A DNA stretch of 64,000 nucleotides from Pseudomonas silvicola (GCF_026651855.1 NZ_CP093280.1:4318001-4382000); one strand, 5' to 3'; positions 16,586 through 25,969 are shown, counted from the first letter of the stretch. Notes: generated by a model not told the origin, from the sequence alone. Made by a program: numbers and translations.

Positions 16586-17593
16586 TCAGACGGGCTTCGG
16601 CGGGGCGCTGGAGCGGCGCACCATCAAGGTGACCGGCATACTGCGTCGACGCGCCGGTTTGTCCTTGCCGGCGATGATGATTTGCAACGCCTGCACCGCT
16701 TCCAGCGCCTGCTGATCGGTGTCCTGACGCAGTGTGGTCAAGGAAAACACTTCGTTGGAAGCGGTGGGCACATCATCGAAACCCACCACCGACACGTCCT
16801 CCGGTACCGACAGGCCCATGCCCTTGAGCCGGTCCATCACGCCCAGGGCGATAAAGTCGTTGGAGGCGAAAATGGCGGTAGGCCGCGGCGTTTGGGCAAA
16901 CAGTTGGTCCACCCCTCGGCGACCCGACGCCGCATCGTGGGTGCCGCGCAGAAAGTGTGGCTGCAAACCGGCTTCCTGCATGACCCGGCAGTAGGTGCGC
17001 GTGCGCTGGCGCGCCGACACTTCGCTGCCGCCCCCCAGGTGCGCGATGCGCTGATGGCCCAGGTCTAGCAGATGCTGCAGCGCCATGCGTACGCCGGATT
17101 CGTCATCCACGGCAATGGCCGTGACCCGGGGGTGGGCGATGTTCTTGCTGCCGATGTACACGCACGGAAGCTTGTCGGCGATGTCGGCAATGGTCTGCGA
17201 AGTGTGTGGCGTGCCGATCAGAATCACGCCTGCGGCGCGCAGCGTTAGGAGGCGATCGGACTCGCGCAGGGCAGAGGCATCTTCCACCGCGCGCAGGGAT
17301 GTCACAGGGTCGAATCCGGCGGCGGTCAGCTCGCGGTCCACGGCCTGGGCCAGTTGGATATGAAAGGGGTTGTTGGGGTCGCCGATCACCAGGCCGACGA
17401 TGGATGAGCGCGCCGACACCAGGCTGCGCGCCGCAAGGTTGGGGCGGTAGTCCAACTGGGCGGCGATGGCGTCGATGTGTTTGCGGGTTTCGGGACGCAC
17501 GCCGGGGTCGCCGCGCAGGGCCCGGGACACCTGGGCGCGGGACATGCCGGCGGCCTTGGCGACGTCGTCGAGGGTGCTGAATGGCTTGCTCAT
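16586..17593 (-). CDS. LacI/GalR-family transcriptional regulator of the gluconate dehydrogenase genes
   Basis: A 335-residue LacI-type regulator. The HTH is at residues 6-30 (TLDDVAKAAGMSRAQVSRAL) with hinge helix YRPNLAARSLVSARS. The periplasmic-binding-like effector domain follows (VGLVIGDPNNPFHIQLAQAV, IFASNDFIALGVMDRLKGMGL, DVSVVGFDDVPTAS). The ATG at 17593 begins the conserved N-terminus; the ORF extends upstream without homology. It lies just upstream of the dehydrogenase operon on the same strand and faces the palindrome at 16430-16445. It could be the local counterpart of PtxS or GntR, which respond to 2-ketogluconate or gluconate in Pseudomonas, but the operator differs from the known PtxS site, so I do not name it. 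Confidence 0.88.
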   Translation of the reverse strand: MSKPFSTLDDVAKAAGMSRAQVSRALRGDPGVRPETRKHIDAIAAQLDYRPNLAARSLVSARSSIVGLVIGDPNNPFHIQLAQAVDRELTAAGFDPVTSLRAVEDASALRESDRLLTLRAAGVILIGTPHTSQTIADIADKLPCVYIGSKNIAHPRVTAIAVDDESGVRMALQHLLDLGHQRIAHLGGGSEVSARQRTRTYCRVMQEAGLQPHFLRGTHDAASGRRGVDQLFAQTPRPTAIFASNDFIALGVMDRLKGMGLSVPEDVSVVGFDDVPTASNEVFSLTTLRQDTDQQALEAVQALQIIIAGKDKPARRRSMPVTLMVRRSSAPPKPV

Positions 17594-17734
17594 CAGAGCG
17601 GGCCTTTGCATGCGTGCATCGGTGTAGGTTCCTGCCAGCTTAAAACGGCAGGTATTGTGGCGTTGCTGAGCTAAAAGGCAACCTTTGAGGGCCTGAACCT
17701 TCAATTAGCAGAACAAGGATCATGGCGAGGCCTT

Positions 17735-19141
17735 TCAAAACGAAGCGATGATGCGGCCCAGCAACGCCATGGCATCTTCACTGCGCTTGTCCCAGCGGTG
17801 GCCGCAATTGAGCCGTATGCAATGGCGATGCTGGTGGCTGGCGGAGAAAATGGGTCCCGGGGTGATGCTGATGCCCTGAGCCAATGCCAACTCGAACAAC
17901 TTCAGCGAATCCACCCGTTCCGGAAACTCGAACCACAGGAAATAGCCGCCCAGTGGCTGATTAACGCGCGTGTCGCAAGGGAAATAGCGTGCTGCGGCAG
18001 CCAGCATGGCATTTTGCTGGGTTTCCAGGGTATCGCGCAGTTTATGCAGGTGCCGGTCGTAGCCGCCGTACTGGAGGTAGTCGGCGATAGCCGCCTGAGC
18101 AGGTAGTGAGGGGGAAAGAGTGGTCATGAGTTTCAGGCGGTCGATCTGCTGGGTGTAGCGCCCGCCAGCCACCCAGCCCACGCGGTAACCTGGCGCAAGG
18201 CTTTTGGAAAACGAGCCGCAGTGCATGACCAGCCCGCTACGGTCCAGGCTTTTGACCGGATGGGGTGGTTTGGTCCCGTAGTACAGCTCGGCATATACAT
18301 CATCCTCGATCAGTGGTACCTGATGCTGCTCCAGCAACCCATACAGGGTGGCTTTGGCATGATCCTTCATGCTGGCACCCAAAGGGTTTTGCAGGTTGCT
18401 CATGAACCAGAAGGCCTTGATCGGGAGCCGGGTGAGGGCGTCCGCCAAAGCCATTTGGTTGACGCCGTCACGTGGGTGCACGGGAATTTCGACGGCCTTG
18501 AGCTTGAGGCGTTCAAGTACCTGCAGACAGGCATAGAACGCCGGGGCTTCGATGGCAACCAGATCGCCTGGCTGGGTGACGCATTGCAGGCACAGGTTCA
18601 GCGCTTCCATTGCTCCGTTGGTTATCACCAGCTCATCCATGGGCAGGCGCACACCGCTGTTCATGTAACGCAATGCAATTTGCCGGCGCAGCTCGGGATG
18701 GCCGGTGGTCATGTCGCTCAACCGGCTGCTATCCAGGTAACGCACGGTCTTGGCCATGGAGCGCCCCAAACGCGCCAGAGGATAAAGGTCGGGGCTGGGA
18801 AACGCTGAGCCGAACGGCACGGTATTTGGGTCCTTGAGGGACGAGAGCACCGAAAAAATCAGCTCGCTGACGCCAACTTCGGTGCCATCGCTGGCCCGTT
18901 GAACGGGGTTGGGTTCGTCCATTGACCGGGCTGTAGTCTCGCGAACGTAATAGCCAGAGCGCGGACGCGCCTGGATCAGCCCGCGGTCTTCCAGAAGGTA
19001 GTAGCCCTGGAACACAGTGGAGGGGCTGACTGAATAGGTTTGGCTGGCCATGCGCACCGAAGGGACTTTCTGCCCGGGTGGCAGCAGTCCGCTGCGTATT
19101 TTCTCGGCGATCACCGCAGCAAATTGTTCATAACGTTTCAT
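17735..19141 (-). CDS. MocR-family regulator (GntR helix-turn-helix fused to class I aminotransferase domain)
   Basis: A 468-residue fusion. The winged helix at residues 1-70 (IRSGLLPPGQKVPSVRMASQTYSVSPSTVFQGYYLLEDRG, in part) precedes an aminotransferase fold. That fold has the PLP lysine in HCGSFSKSLAPGYRVGW, the cofactor-contact YAELYYG and substrate-Arg region HCIRLNCGH near the C-terminus. MocR proteins use PLP bound to an amine or amino acid as ligand. It is divergent from cysI, and the 242-bp gap between them holds a striking concentric inverted repeat, so it probably acts on cysI-DUF934, on itself, or on both. The ligand is unknown. Confidence 0.92.
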   Translation of the reverse strand: MKRYEQFAAVIAEKIRSGLLPPGQKVPSVRMASQTYSVSPSTVFQGYYLLEDRGLIQARPRSGYYVRETTARSMDEPNPVQRASDGTEVGVSELIFSVLSSLKDPNTVPFGSAFPSPDLYPLARLGRSMAKTVRYLDSSRLSDMTTGHPELRRQIALRYMNSGVRLPMDELVITNGAMEALNLCLQCVTQPGDLVAIEAPAFYACLQVLERLKLKAVEIPVHPRDGVNQMALADALTRLPIKAFWFMSNLQNPLGASMKDHAKATLYGLLEQHQVPLIEDDVYAELYYGTKPPHPVKSLDRSGLVMHCGSFSKSLAPGYRVGWVAGGRYTQQIDRLKLMTTLSPSLPAQAAIADYLQYGGYDRHLHKLRDTLETQQNAMLAAAARYFPCDTRVNQPLGGYFLWFEFPERVDSLKLFELALAQGISITPGPIFSASHQHRHCIRLNCGHRWDKRSEDAMALLGRIIASF

Positions 19142-19194
19142 GGCAATACTTCAGTTGGCTTGACCCGCAGCATGGGACAATCCGCTGGCGCTAA

Positions 19195-19303
19195 ACAGAT
19201 TCACATTCCGATATTAAAATCGGATCAGATGATGATTTAATGCGTCAATTGACCACACCATGAGGGTATCTGATCTGCTTTTTTATTGGTGATGTGAATC
19301 TGT
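19195..19303. promoter_or_regulatory. 109-bp concentric inverted repeat between mocR and cysI
   Basis: Two inverted repeats share one centre (19249). The outer pair is ACAGATTCACAT (19195-19206) and ATGTGAATCTGT (19292-19303), 12 bp, perfect. The inner pair is GATCAGAT (19223-19230) and ATCTGATC (19268-19275), 8 bp, perfect. On each side CAGAT recurs 30 bp apart, about three helical turns. This looks like a set of four sites for a regulator binding both divergent promoters. Confidence 0.7.
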
Positions 19304-19383
19304 AACCCGTATCAGCATCAGAGGATAGTGCCCCCATCGAATCTGCCCCGTGCGAGAGGGCAGGCCCTGATGAGGTCCTGACG

Positions 19384-21058
19384 ATGTACCGATACGATGA
19401 TTATGACCGTGCCCTGGTGCACGAGCGGGTGGCCCAGTTTCGCGATCAGGTGGAGCGTTTCCAGGCCGGCGAGCTGAGCGAAGAGGAGTTCCTGCCGCTG
19501 CGCCTGCAAAACGGCCTGTATATGCAGAAGCATGCCTACATGCTGCGCGTGGCCATCCCCTACGGCACCTTGTCGTCCCGTCAGTTGCGCACGTTGGCGC
19601 ATATCGCCCGGGAATATGACCGCGGCTATGGGCATTTCACCACCCGCCAGAACCTGCAGTACAACTGGATCGAGTTGCATCAGGTCCCGGACATCCTCCA
19701 GCACCTGGCCGACGTGGACATGCACGCCATCCAGACCTCGGGCAACTGCGTGCGCAACATCACCACCGAAGCGTTCGCAGGCGTTGCCGCCGACGAATTG
19801 ATGGACCCGCGCCCGCTGGCGGAGATCCTGCGCCAGTGGTCGACCATCAACCCCGAGTTCCTGTTCCTGCCGCGCAAAATTCAAGATCGCCATCTGCTCG
19901 GCCGAGCAGGACCGCGCCGCAATCATGATGCATGACATTGGCCTGTATCTGTACGCCAACGCCGAGGGCGAGAAGCGCCTGCGGGTGATGGTGGGAGGTG
20001 GCCTTGGGCGCACCCCGATCCTGTCGCAGCAGATCCGCGAGGACCTGCCCTGGCAGCACTTGTTGTCGTATGTGGAGGCCATCCTGCGGGTGTACAACCG
20101 CCATGGTCGGCGTGACAACAAGTACAAGGCGCGCATCAAGATTCTGGTCAAGGCGTTGGGCATCGAGGCGTTCTCGGCCGAGGTGGAGCAAGAGTGGCAA
20201 CACCTCAAGGACGGTCCTGCGCAGCTGACGGTCGACGAGTACCAGCGTGTTGCCGATGCGTTTGTTGCGCCCACCTATCAACTGCTGCCGGACGATCATT
20301 TGAACTTCGGCAGCCAGCTGATGGCGTTTCCCGATTTCGCTCGCTGGGTATCGCGCAACACCCACGCCCACAAGGTGCCAGGCTATGTCAGCGTGACACT
20401 GTCCACCAAGCCCGGTCCTGAAACGCCGCCGGGCGACCTGACGGCTGCGCAGATGGAGGCCGTGGCCGACTGGTCGGAGGTGTTTGGTTTCGGCGAAATC
20501 CGCATTGCCCACGAACAGAACCTGATTCTGCCGGATGTGCGCAAAACCGACCTTCTGGCCTTGTGGACGTTGGCCAGTGAGCAAGGGCTGGGCGTGGCCA
20601 ATACCGGCCTGCTGACCGACATCATTGCCTGCCCGGGTGGTGATTTCTGCGCCCTGGCCAACGCCCGCTCGCTGCCCATTACTGCGGCGATCCAGGCGCG
20701 CTTCAACGATCTGGACTTCCTGCACGACCTGGGCGATTTCAGCCTCAATATCTCCGGCTGCATGAACGCTTGCGGCCATCACCACATCGGCAATATCGGC
20801 ATTCTGGGCGTCGATAAGAACGGTCAGGAGTGGTACCAGATCACCCTCGGCGGTGCTCAGGGCAAGAGTGCCTCGCTGGGCAAGGTCATCGGCCCTTCGT
20901 TCAGCGCCGAACAGATCCCCGAGGTAATCGAGCGGGTGGTGCACACCTTCGTTGATTACCGCGAAGTTGACGAGCGGTTCATCGACACCTTTGCTCGCAT
21001 TGGCATCGAGCCGTTCAAGGAACGGGTATATCCACCGTGCGAGGAGCAATTGGCATGA
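19384..21058 (+). pseudogene. cysI: Sulfite/nitrite reductase haemoprotein (CysI), frameshifted by one extra A at 19876-19879
   Basis: The N-terminal 164 residues are in one frame (from ATG 19384) and the rest in the +1 frame up to the TGA at 21058. Removing one A from the AAAA run at 19876-19879 restores a continuous 557-residue protein through the junction FLPRKFKIAICSAEQDRAAI. Both ferredoxin-like half domains are present, and the sirohaem/[4Fe-4S] cysteines are intact: ACPGGDFC and then GCMNACG near residue 460. The enzyme reduces sulfite to sulfide in cysteine synthesis. Its last codon overlaps the DUF934 start by 4 bp. A sequencing error is as likely as a true null allele. Confidence 0.92.
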
Positions 21059-21537
21059 ACAACCTGCTGATACTGGATACGCAGGGTGCATGCCTGGCTG
21101 CCGACGACCCCTGGACGTTGGTGCGTGAACGGGAAGGCGAGTTGCCCCCAGGCCGATTGATCCTCCCGCTGAGCCGTTGGAGCGCACAACACGATGTGAG
21201 CCATGGCGTATGGCTGGGGCCGGATGACGATCTGGAATGCCTGGAACTGTGGCTGGAAGTGCTGCCGCTGATTGCTTTGGATTTCCCCAGCTTTCGTGAC
21301 GGCAGGGCCTACAGCCAGGCTTATCTGTTGCGCACCCGCCTGGGCTGGGAGGGCGAGCTGCGCGCCATTGGCGATGTGCTGCGTGATCAACTGAGCCACA
21401 TGCGCCAATGCGGTTTCAGCAGTTTCGCTGTACGCGAGGATAAGTCCGCCGAAGACGCCCTCAAGGGCCTGGCCGGCATGAGCGTGCTGTACGGTCGTTC
21501 GGCCATCGAACCGCGGCCGTTGTTCCGGCGTCGGTAA
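21055..21537 (+). CDS. DUF934 family protein, cysI companion
   Basis: A 160-residue cytoplasmic protein. ATG 21055 overlaps the cysI stop (ATGA), which indicates translational coupling. Blocks such as LPLSRWSAQ, GVWLGPDDDLE, IALDFPSFRDGRAYSQAYLLR and GDVLRDQLSHMRQCGF are those of DUF934, a family nearly always found directly after cysI in proteobacteria. It is thought to assist sulfite reduction, perhaps in electron delivery, but its biochemical role is not settled. Confidence 0.9.
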   Translation: MNNLLILDTQGACLAADDPWTLVREREGELPPGRLILPLSRWSAQHDVSHGVWLGPDDDLECLELWLEVLPLIALDFPSFRDGRAYSQAYLLRTRLGWEGELRAIGDVLRDQLSHMRQCGFSSFAVREDKSAEDALKGLAGMSVLYGRSAIEPRPLFRRR

Positions 21538-21571
21538 TCGCCAAACCGCAACTACGACCAAAACCAAAACC

Positions 21572-21662
21572 GTAGCCGCTGCCGAAGGCTGCGCTGGCCC
21601 TCAGCCGCCCTGAATCTCTCCAGTGTAATCGCTGGCCAGCGCAGCCTGACGGCAGCGGCTAC
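21572..21662. repeat. Long inverted repeat, REP/BIME-like element upstream of cioA
   Basis: Arms at 21572-21599 and 21634-21662 pair over 28 bp apart from a 1-nt/2-nt bulge near the middle. The arms begin GTAGCCGCTGCCG and end CGGCAGCGGCTAC, and the loop is 34 nt. The sequence resembles GC-rich intergenic palindromes that recur in Pseudomonas genomes. It may end the cysI-DUF934 transcript. It fills most of the 151-bp gap before cioA. Confidence 0.75.
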
Positions 21663-21688
21663 ATCATTTCCTTAACTTGAGGTGGCTC

Positions 21689-23088
21689 ATGCTCAACCTG
21701 CCGGCGATTGACCTCGCCCGAATGCAGTTCGCATTCACCGTGTCATTCCACATCATCTTTCCGGCCATCACCATTGGCCTGGCAAGCTTCCTCGCCGTGC
21801 TCGAAGGCCTGTGGCTCAAGACCCACGACGACACTTACCGCGACCTTTACCATTTCTGGTCGAAGATATTCGCCGTCAACTTCGGTATGGGCGTGGTCTC
21901 GGGCCTGGTCATGGCCTATGAGTTCGGCACCAACTGGAGCGGCTTTTCGCAGTTCGCCGGCTCCGTCACCGGGCCTTTGCTGACCTATGAAGTGCTGACG
22001 GCCTTCTTCCTGGAAGCGGGCTTCCTGGGTGTCATGCTGTTCGGCTGGAACCGGGTAGGGCGCGGCCTGCACTTTTCTCCTCGTGCATGGTGGCGCTGGG
22101 CACGATCATTTCGACGTTCTGGATTCTGGCCTCCAACAGTTGGATGCAGACGCCCCAGGGCTTTGAAGTCGTCAATGGCCAGGTCATTCCAACCGATTGG
22201 CTGGCGGTGATCTTCAACCCTTCGTTCCCGTACCGACTGATGCACATGGCCACCGCCGCCTTCGTGGCCACGGCATTTTTCGTCGGCGCCTCCGGCGCCT
22301 GGCACCTGCTGCGCGGCCGCGACAACGCCGCGGTGCGGCGCATGCTGTCGATGGCCATGTGGATGGCGTTGATCGTGGCGCCGCTGCAGGCGGTGATCGG
22401 CGACATGCACGGGCTCAACACCCTCAAGCATCAGCCAGCGAAAATCGCCGCCATCGAAGGGCATTGGGAAAACACCGATGACAAACCAACGCCGCTGATT
22501 CTGTTCGGCATTCCCGACATGCAGGCCGAGAAGACCAGGTTTGCGGTGGAAATCCCGTACCTGGGCAGCCTGATCCTGACCCACAGCCTGGACAAACAGA
22601 TCCCGGCGCTGAAGGCCTTTGCGCCGGAAGACCGGCCCAATTCCACCATCATCTCCTGGTCGTTTCGCATCATGGCCGGCCTGGGCATGTTGATGATCGT
22701 GGTCGGCCTGTGGAGCCTGTGGCTGCGCAAGCGCGGCACGCTCTACCAGTGCCGGCCGTTCCTGTACCTGGCGCTGTTCATGGGGCCGTCGGGGTTGATC
22801 GCCTTGCTGGCCGGCTGGTTCACCACCGAAGTGGGGCGTCAGCCCTGGGTGGTGTACGGCGTGATGCGCACCCAGGATGCCGTCGCCAACCACAGCGTCG
22901 AGCAACTGACAGTGACGCTGGTGCTGTTCGTGCTGGTGTATTTCAGCCTGTTTGGCACCGGCATCGGCTACATGATGCGCCTGGTGCGCAAGGGCCCGCA
23001 GCCCCACGTTGACCATGGCGCCCACGGCGGCCCTGGCCAGTCCCGCACCCCGGCACGGCCGCTGTCCGCTGCCGACGAGGAGAATTGA
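21689..23088 (+). pseudogene. cioA: Cytochrome bd-type (cyanide-insensitive) quinol oxidase subunit I, frameshifted by one missing T at 22073-22076
   Basis: From ATG 21689 (GAGG 6 bp upstream) the first 129 residues are subunit I (FAFTVSFHIIFPAITIGLASF, haem-ligand region; NFGMGVVSGLVMAYEFGTNW). The protein then resumes one frame over with SSCMVALGTIISTFWILASNSWMQ. Adding one T to the TTTT run at 22073-22076 gives HFFSSCMVALG and a 466-residue protein. The later part keeps ANHSVEQ-type and EVGRQPWVVYG motifs. It is the catalytic haem subunit of the inner-membrane oxidase reducing oxygen to water from quinol. The stop is 1 bp before the cioB start. Confidence 0.9.
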
Positions 23089-23089
23089 G

Positions 23090-24097
23090 ATGGGTATCGA
23101 TCTACCGCTGATCTGGGCAATCATCATTATCTTCGGGGTGATGATGTACGTAGTCATGGACGGTTTCGACCTGGGCATCGGGATTCTCTTCCCGTTCGTG
23201 CCTGGCGAAAAAGACCGTGACGTGATGATGAACACGGTGGCCCCGGTCTGGGACGGCAATGAAACCTGGCTGGTGCTGGGTGGCGCGGCGCTGTTCGGCG
23301 CCTTCCCGTTGGCTTATGGCGTGGTGTTGTCGGCGTTGTACCTGCCGTTGGTGCTGATGCTGGTGGGGCTGATTTTCCGCGGTGTGGCGTTCGAGTTTCG
23401 CTTCAAGGCCACCAAGGCCAAACAGCATCTGTGGGACAAGGCGTTCATCGGCGGCTCGTTGGTGGCGACCTTCTTCCAGGGCGTGGCCCTGGGGGCGTTC
23501 ATCGATGGGTTCACGGTGGTCAATCGCAGCTACGCGGGTGGGGCTTTTGACTGGTTCACACCGTTCAGCCTGTTCTGCGGGGCCGGCCTGGTGGTGGCGT
23601 ATGCCTTGCTGGGTTGCACCTGGTTGATCATGAAAACCGAAGGGCCGCTGCAACGGCAGATGCATCGCCTGGCCCGCCCATTGGCATTGGTGCTGCTGGC
23701 GGTCATCGTGGCGGTCAGCATCTGGACGCCGCTGGCCCATGGCGACATCGCCGCGCGCTGGTTCAGCCTGCCCAACCTGTTCTGGTTCCTGCCAGTACCG
23801 GTGCTGGTGGCGCTGGTGCTGGTGTGGCTGCTGCAAGCGGTCTCCAGGCAAGCGCACTACACACCGTTCCTGCTGACCCTGGCGCTGGTGTTCCTGGGCT
23901 ACAGCGGGCTGGGCATCAGCCTGTGGCCGCACATCATTCCGCCGTCGATTTCGATCGTCGAGGCCTCGTCGCCGCCGCAGAGCCAGGGCTTCATGCTGGT
24001 GGGGGCGCTGTTCATCCTGCCGTTCATCCTGGGGTACACCTTCTGGAGCTACTACGTGTTCCGCGGCAAGGTGCGGGCTGAAGATGGTTACCACTGA
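23090..24097 (+). CDS. cioB: Cytochrome bd-type quinol oxidase subunit II
   Basis: A 335-residue inner-membrane protein with eight or so hydrophobic segments. The start MGIDLPLIWAIIIIFGVMMYVVMDGFDLGIG is the invariant N-terminus of CydB/CioB, and WDGNETWLVLGGAALFGAFP follows. ATG 23090 is chosen over the longer ORF because the upstream part overlaps cioA and has no homology. It pairs with CioA to hold the oxidase haems. It lies between cioA (1 bp) and the small DUF2474 gene (4 bp), so the three form an operon. Confidence 0.95.
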   Translation: MGIDLPLIWAIIIIFGVMMYVVMDGFDLGIGILFPFVPGEKDRDVMMNTVAPVWDGNETWLVLGGAALFGAFPLAYGVVLSALYLPLVLMLVGLIFRGVAFEFRFKATKAKQHLWDKAFIGGSLVATFFQGVALGAFIDGFTVVNRSYAGGAFDWFTPFSLFCGAGLVVAYALLGCTWLIMKTEGPLQRQMHRLARPLALVLLAVIVAVSIWTPLAHGDIAARWFSLPNLFWFLPVPVLVALVLVWLLQAVSRQAHYTPFLLTLALVFLGYSGLGISLWPHIIPPSISIVEASSPPQSQGFMLVGALFILPFILGYTFWSYYVFRGKVRAEDGYH

Positions 24098-24101
24098 GCC
24101 G

Positions 24102-24254
24102 ATGGGGATGAGCATGGACGATAAGACCACAGCCAGCCTGTGGAGCCGCATGGCGTGGCTGGTGGTTATCTACACGGCCAGCGTGGGTGTTTTGTTTCTG
24201 GTGGCGATGGCGTTGAGAATGTTGATGTCCGCTGGGGGCATGCGGGTGAATTAA
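24102..24254 (+). CDS. Small membrane protein of the cio operon (DUF2474 / CydX-like)
   Basis: A 50-residue protein (alternative starts at 24108 and 24114), 4 bp after the cioB stop. It reads MDDKTTASLWSRMAWL then VVIYTASVGVLFLVAMALRM, a short polar N-terminus and one membrane helix, as in DUF2474 proteins that accompany cioAB in Pseudomonas and resemble CydX in position. It probably stabilises the oxidase complex. It is too short for ordinary gene thresholds and easily missed. Confidence 0.82.
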   Translation: MGMSMDDKTTASLWSRMAWLVVIYTASVGVLFLVAMALRMLMSAGGMRVN

Positions 24255-24268
24255 CGCCCGCGCTTCAG

Positions 24269-24294
24269 GAGGTTGCGCATTGACTGGCAACCTC
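24269..24294. terminator. Hairpin after the cio operon
   Basis: A perfect 8-bp inverted repeat, GAGGTTGC (24269-24276) and GCAACCTC (24287-24294), lies between the convergent cio operon and the MFS gene. No T-tract follows, so it is only a candidate terminator. Confidence 0.5.
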
Positions 24295-24331
24295 TCGAGG
24301 GCTTCACCGCATCTGCAGGTCCTGTCCTCGG

Positions 24332-25870
24332 TTAATGGACCTGAACGCGCAGTACGGGCAGTGGTTGGCGCAACAGCAGCCCAACAATGATGCTCAAGCA
24401 TAAAGCCGCCACGCCTGCGGCCAACAACACGCCGTGAAAGGCCGCTCGAAAGGCCAGCGGTGCCAGGTGGGTCACCTGTTCCGACAAAGCGGGTGGCAGC
24501 AACCTCACTGTCGATGCGAGGTCCCCGGCGGCTACCCGCGCAGCCAACTCGGCCAATGACAGCCACGGGGGGAGTTTCATCCCCGCCAACCCTGCCTCCA
24601 ATCCCGCCCGTAGCAGGCTTGACAGCAATGCACCGAACGCACCGAACGCCAGCAGGATGGAACTGAAGCGCATGGTGGTACTCATGCCCGAGCCCATGCC
24701 GGCGCGGTCACGGGGTATGCACATCATGATGTTTTTCTGGGAATCGCCGTTCAACATCCCGGCACCAGCGCCGGTCACGATCATGGCCAGCGCGAAGTCA
24801 CCATAACGGCCACTGCTGGTTGCCCACGCGCACAGCAGGTTACCCATGCCGACCAACGCCAGGCCGGTGCCCATCAGGGTAGCCGGCGCATGGTGGGCGG
24901 CGAGGCGGGCGGTCATGCGGGGGCATACCAGCATGGCCAGCGCAAAGGGCAGCATGCCCAGTCCCGAGTTAATGGTGGAAAACCCCAGGCCGTTCTGTAG
25001 ATAGAAGGGCAGCAGGGTCATCATCACTTGTGCGGTACCCGCATAGGCAAACATGCCGAGCAAGGCGCCAATGAACCGCGGATAGTGCAGCAGTTGCAGG
25101 TCGACCATGGGGCGAGGTTGGGCTTTCTCTATCCAGATGAAGGTGCCAAGCATGGCAGCGCCGGCAGCCAGTCGCAGCAGGGTAGTGGGGCTTTCCCAGC
25201 CAATGCGATTGGCCTCTATCAACCCCCACACCAGCAACGCCAGGCTAGTGCTGAAGGCCAGGCTGCCCAGCGGGTCAAGGCGGGCGGCCTGGGTATCCCT
25301 GGACTCGTCGACCCCGCGTTTCACACCCCACATCAGCACCAGTCCAATCGGCAGGTTCAGCAGGAAGATCCACCGCCAACCTACGGTGGCAGTGATGAAC
25401 CCACCCACCACGGGTGCCAGGGTGATGACCACGCCCATGCACGTCCCCCAGAACGCCCAGGCCCTGGCCCGCTGCTGATCGTCGTGGAACGCGTGACCGA
25501 TGCACGCCAGTGCTGAGGTCAACAGCATCGCCGCGCCTACTCCTTTCACGGCGCGGGCCATGTCCAACGAAAAGCTGCCTGTAGCCAACCCGCAACCCAG
25601 CGACGCCAGGATAAACAGGACCAGGCCGCAGAGCAGCATTCGTTTGCGGCCAAACCGGTCGGCCAGACTGCCGGCGGGCAGCAACAATGACGCAAAGCTG
25701 AGCATGTAGGCGCTGACCACCCACTCAATATCTGCCAAGCCTGCGCCCAGGTCGCGAGTAATGCTGGGCAGGCTGACGGCGACGATGTTGGTGTCAAGGA
25801 TGATGAGTGAGCAAGCCGCCGAGGCGACCAGCAGGGTCTGTCGAGGGCGGGCCGGAAGCAGCGATGACAT
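24332..25870 (-). CDS. MFS drug-efflux transporter, DHA2 (EmrB/QacA) family
   Basis: A 512-residue membrane protein with about 14 hydrophobic segments, the DHA2 hallmark. Motif C-like LDTNIVAVSLPSI is in the first segment, motif A is LADRFGRKRMLLCG after segment 2, and WRWIFLLNLPIGL is near the middle. It exports toxic hydrophobic compounds by proton antiport. The LysR-family gene at 25970 is divergent across a 99-bp gap, the usual layout for a regulator controlling its neighbour. No periplasmic adaptor gene is adjacent, so it probably works alone. The substrate is unknown. Confidence 0.9.
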   Translation of the reverse strand: MSSLLPARPRQTLLVASAACSLIILDTNIVAVSLPSITRDLGAGLADIEWVVSAYMLSFASLLLPAGSLADRFGRKRMLLCGLVLFILASLGCGLATGSFSLDMARAVKGVGAAMLLTSALACIGHAFHDDQQRARAWAFWGTCMGVVITLAPVVGGFITATVGWRWIFLLNLPIGLVLMWGVKRGVDESRDTQAARLDPLGSLAFSTSLALLVWGLIEANRIGWESPTTLLRLAAGAAMLGTFIWIEKAQPRPMVDLQLLHYPRFIGALLGMFAYAGTAQVMMTLLPFYLQNGLGFSTINSGLGMLPFALAMLVCPRMTARLAAHHAPATLMGTGLALVGMGNLLCAWATSSGRYGDFALAMIVTGAGAGMLNGDSQKNIMMCIPRDRAGMGSGMSTTMRFSSILLAFGAFGALLSSLLRAGLEAGLAGMKLPPWLSLAELAARVAAGDLASTVRLLPPALSEQVTHLAPLAFRAAFHGVLLAAGVAALCLSIIVGLLLRQPLPVLRVQVH

Positions 25871-25969
25871 GATTTAATACTCTAAGGTAACGTTTTGGCA
25901 GCTTAATACAGCGGTGATAGTGTTTAATTAGCTGGAAAACGCCTTTTCATTACCTGCGGGGTAATCAGC

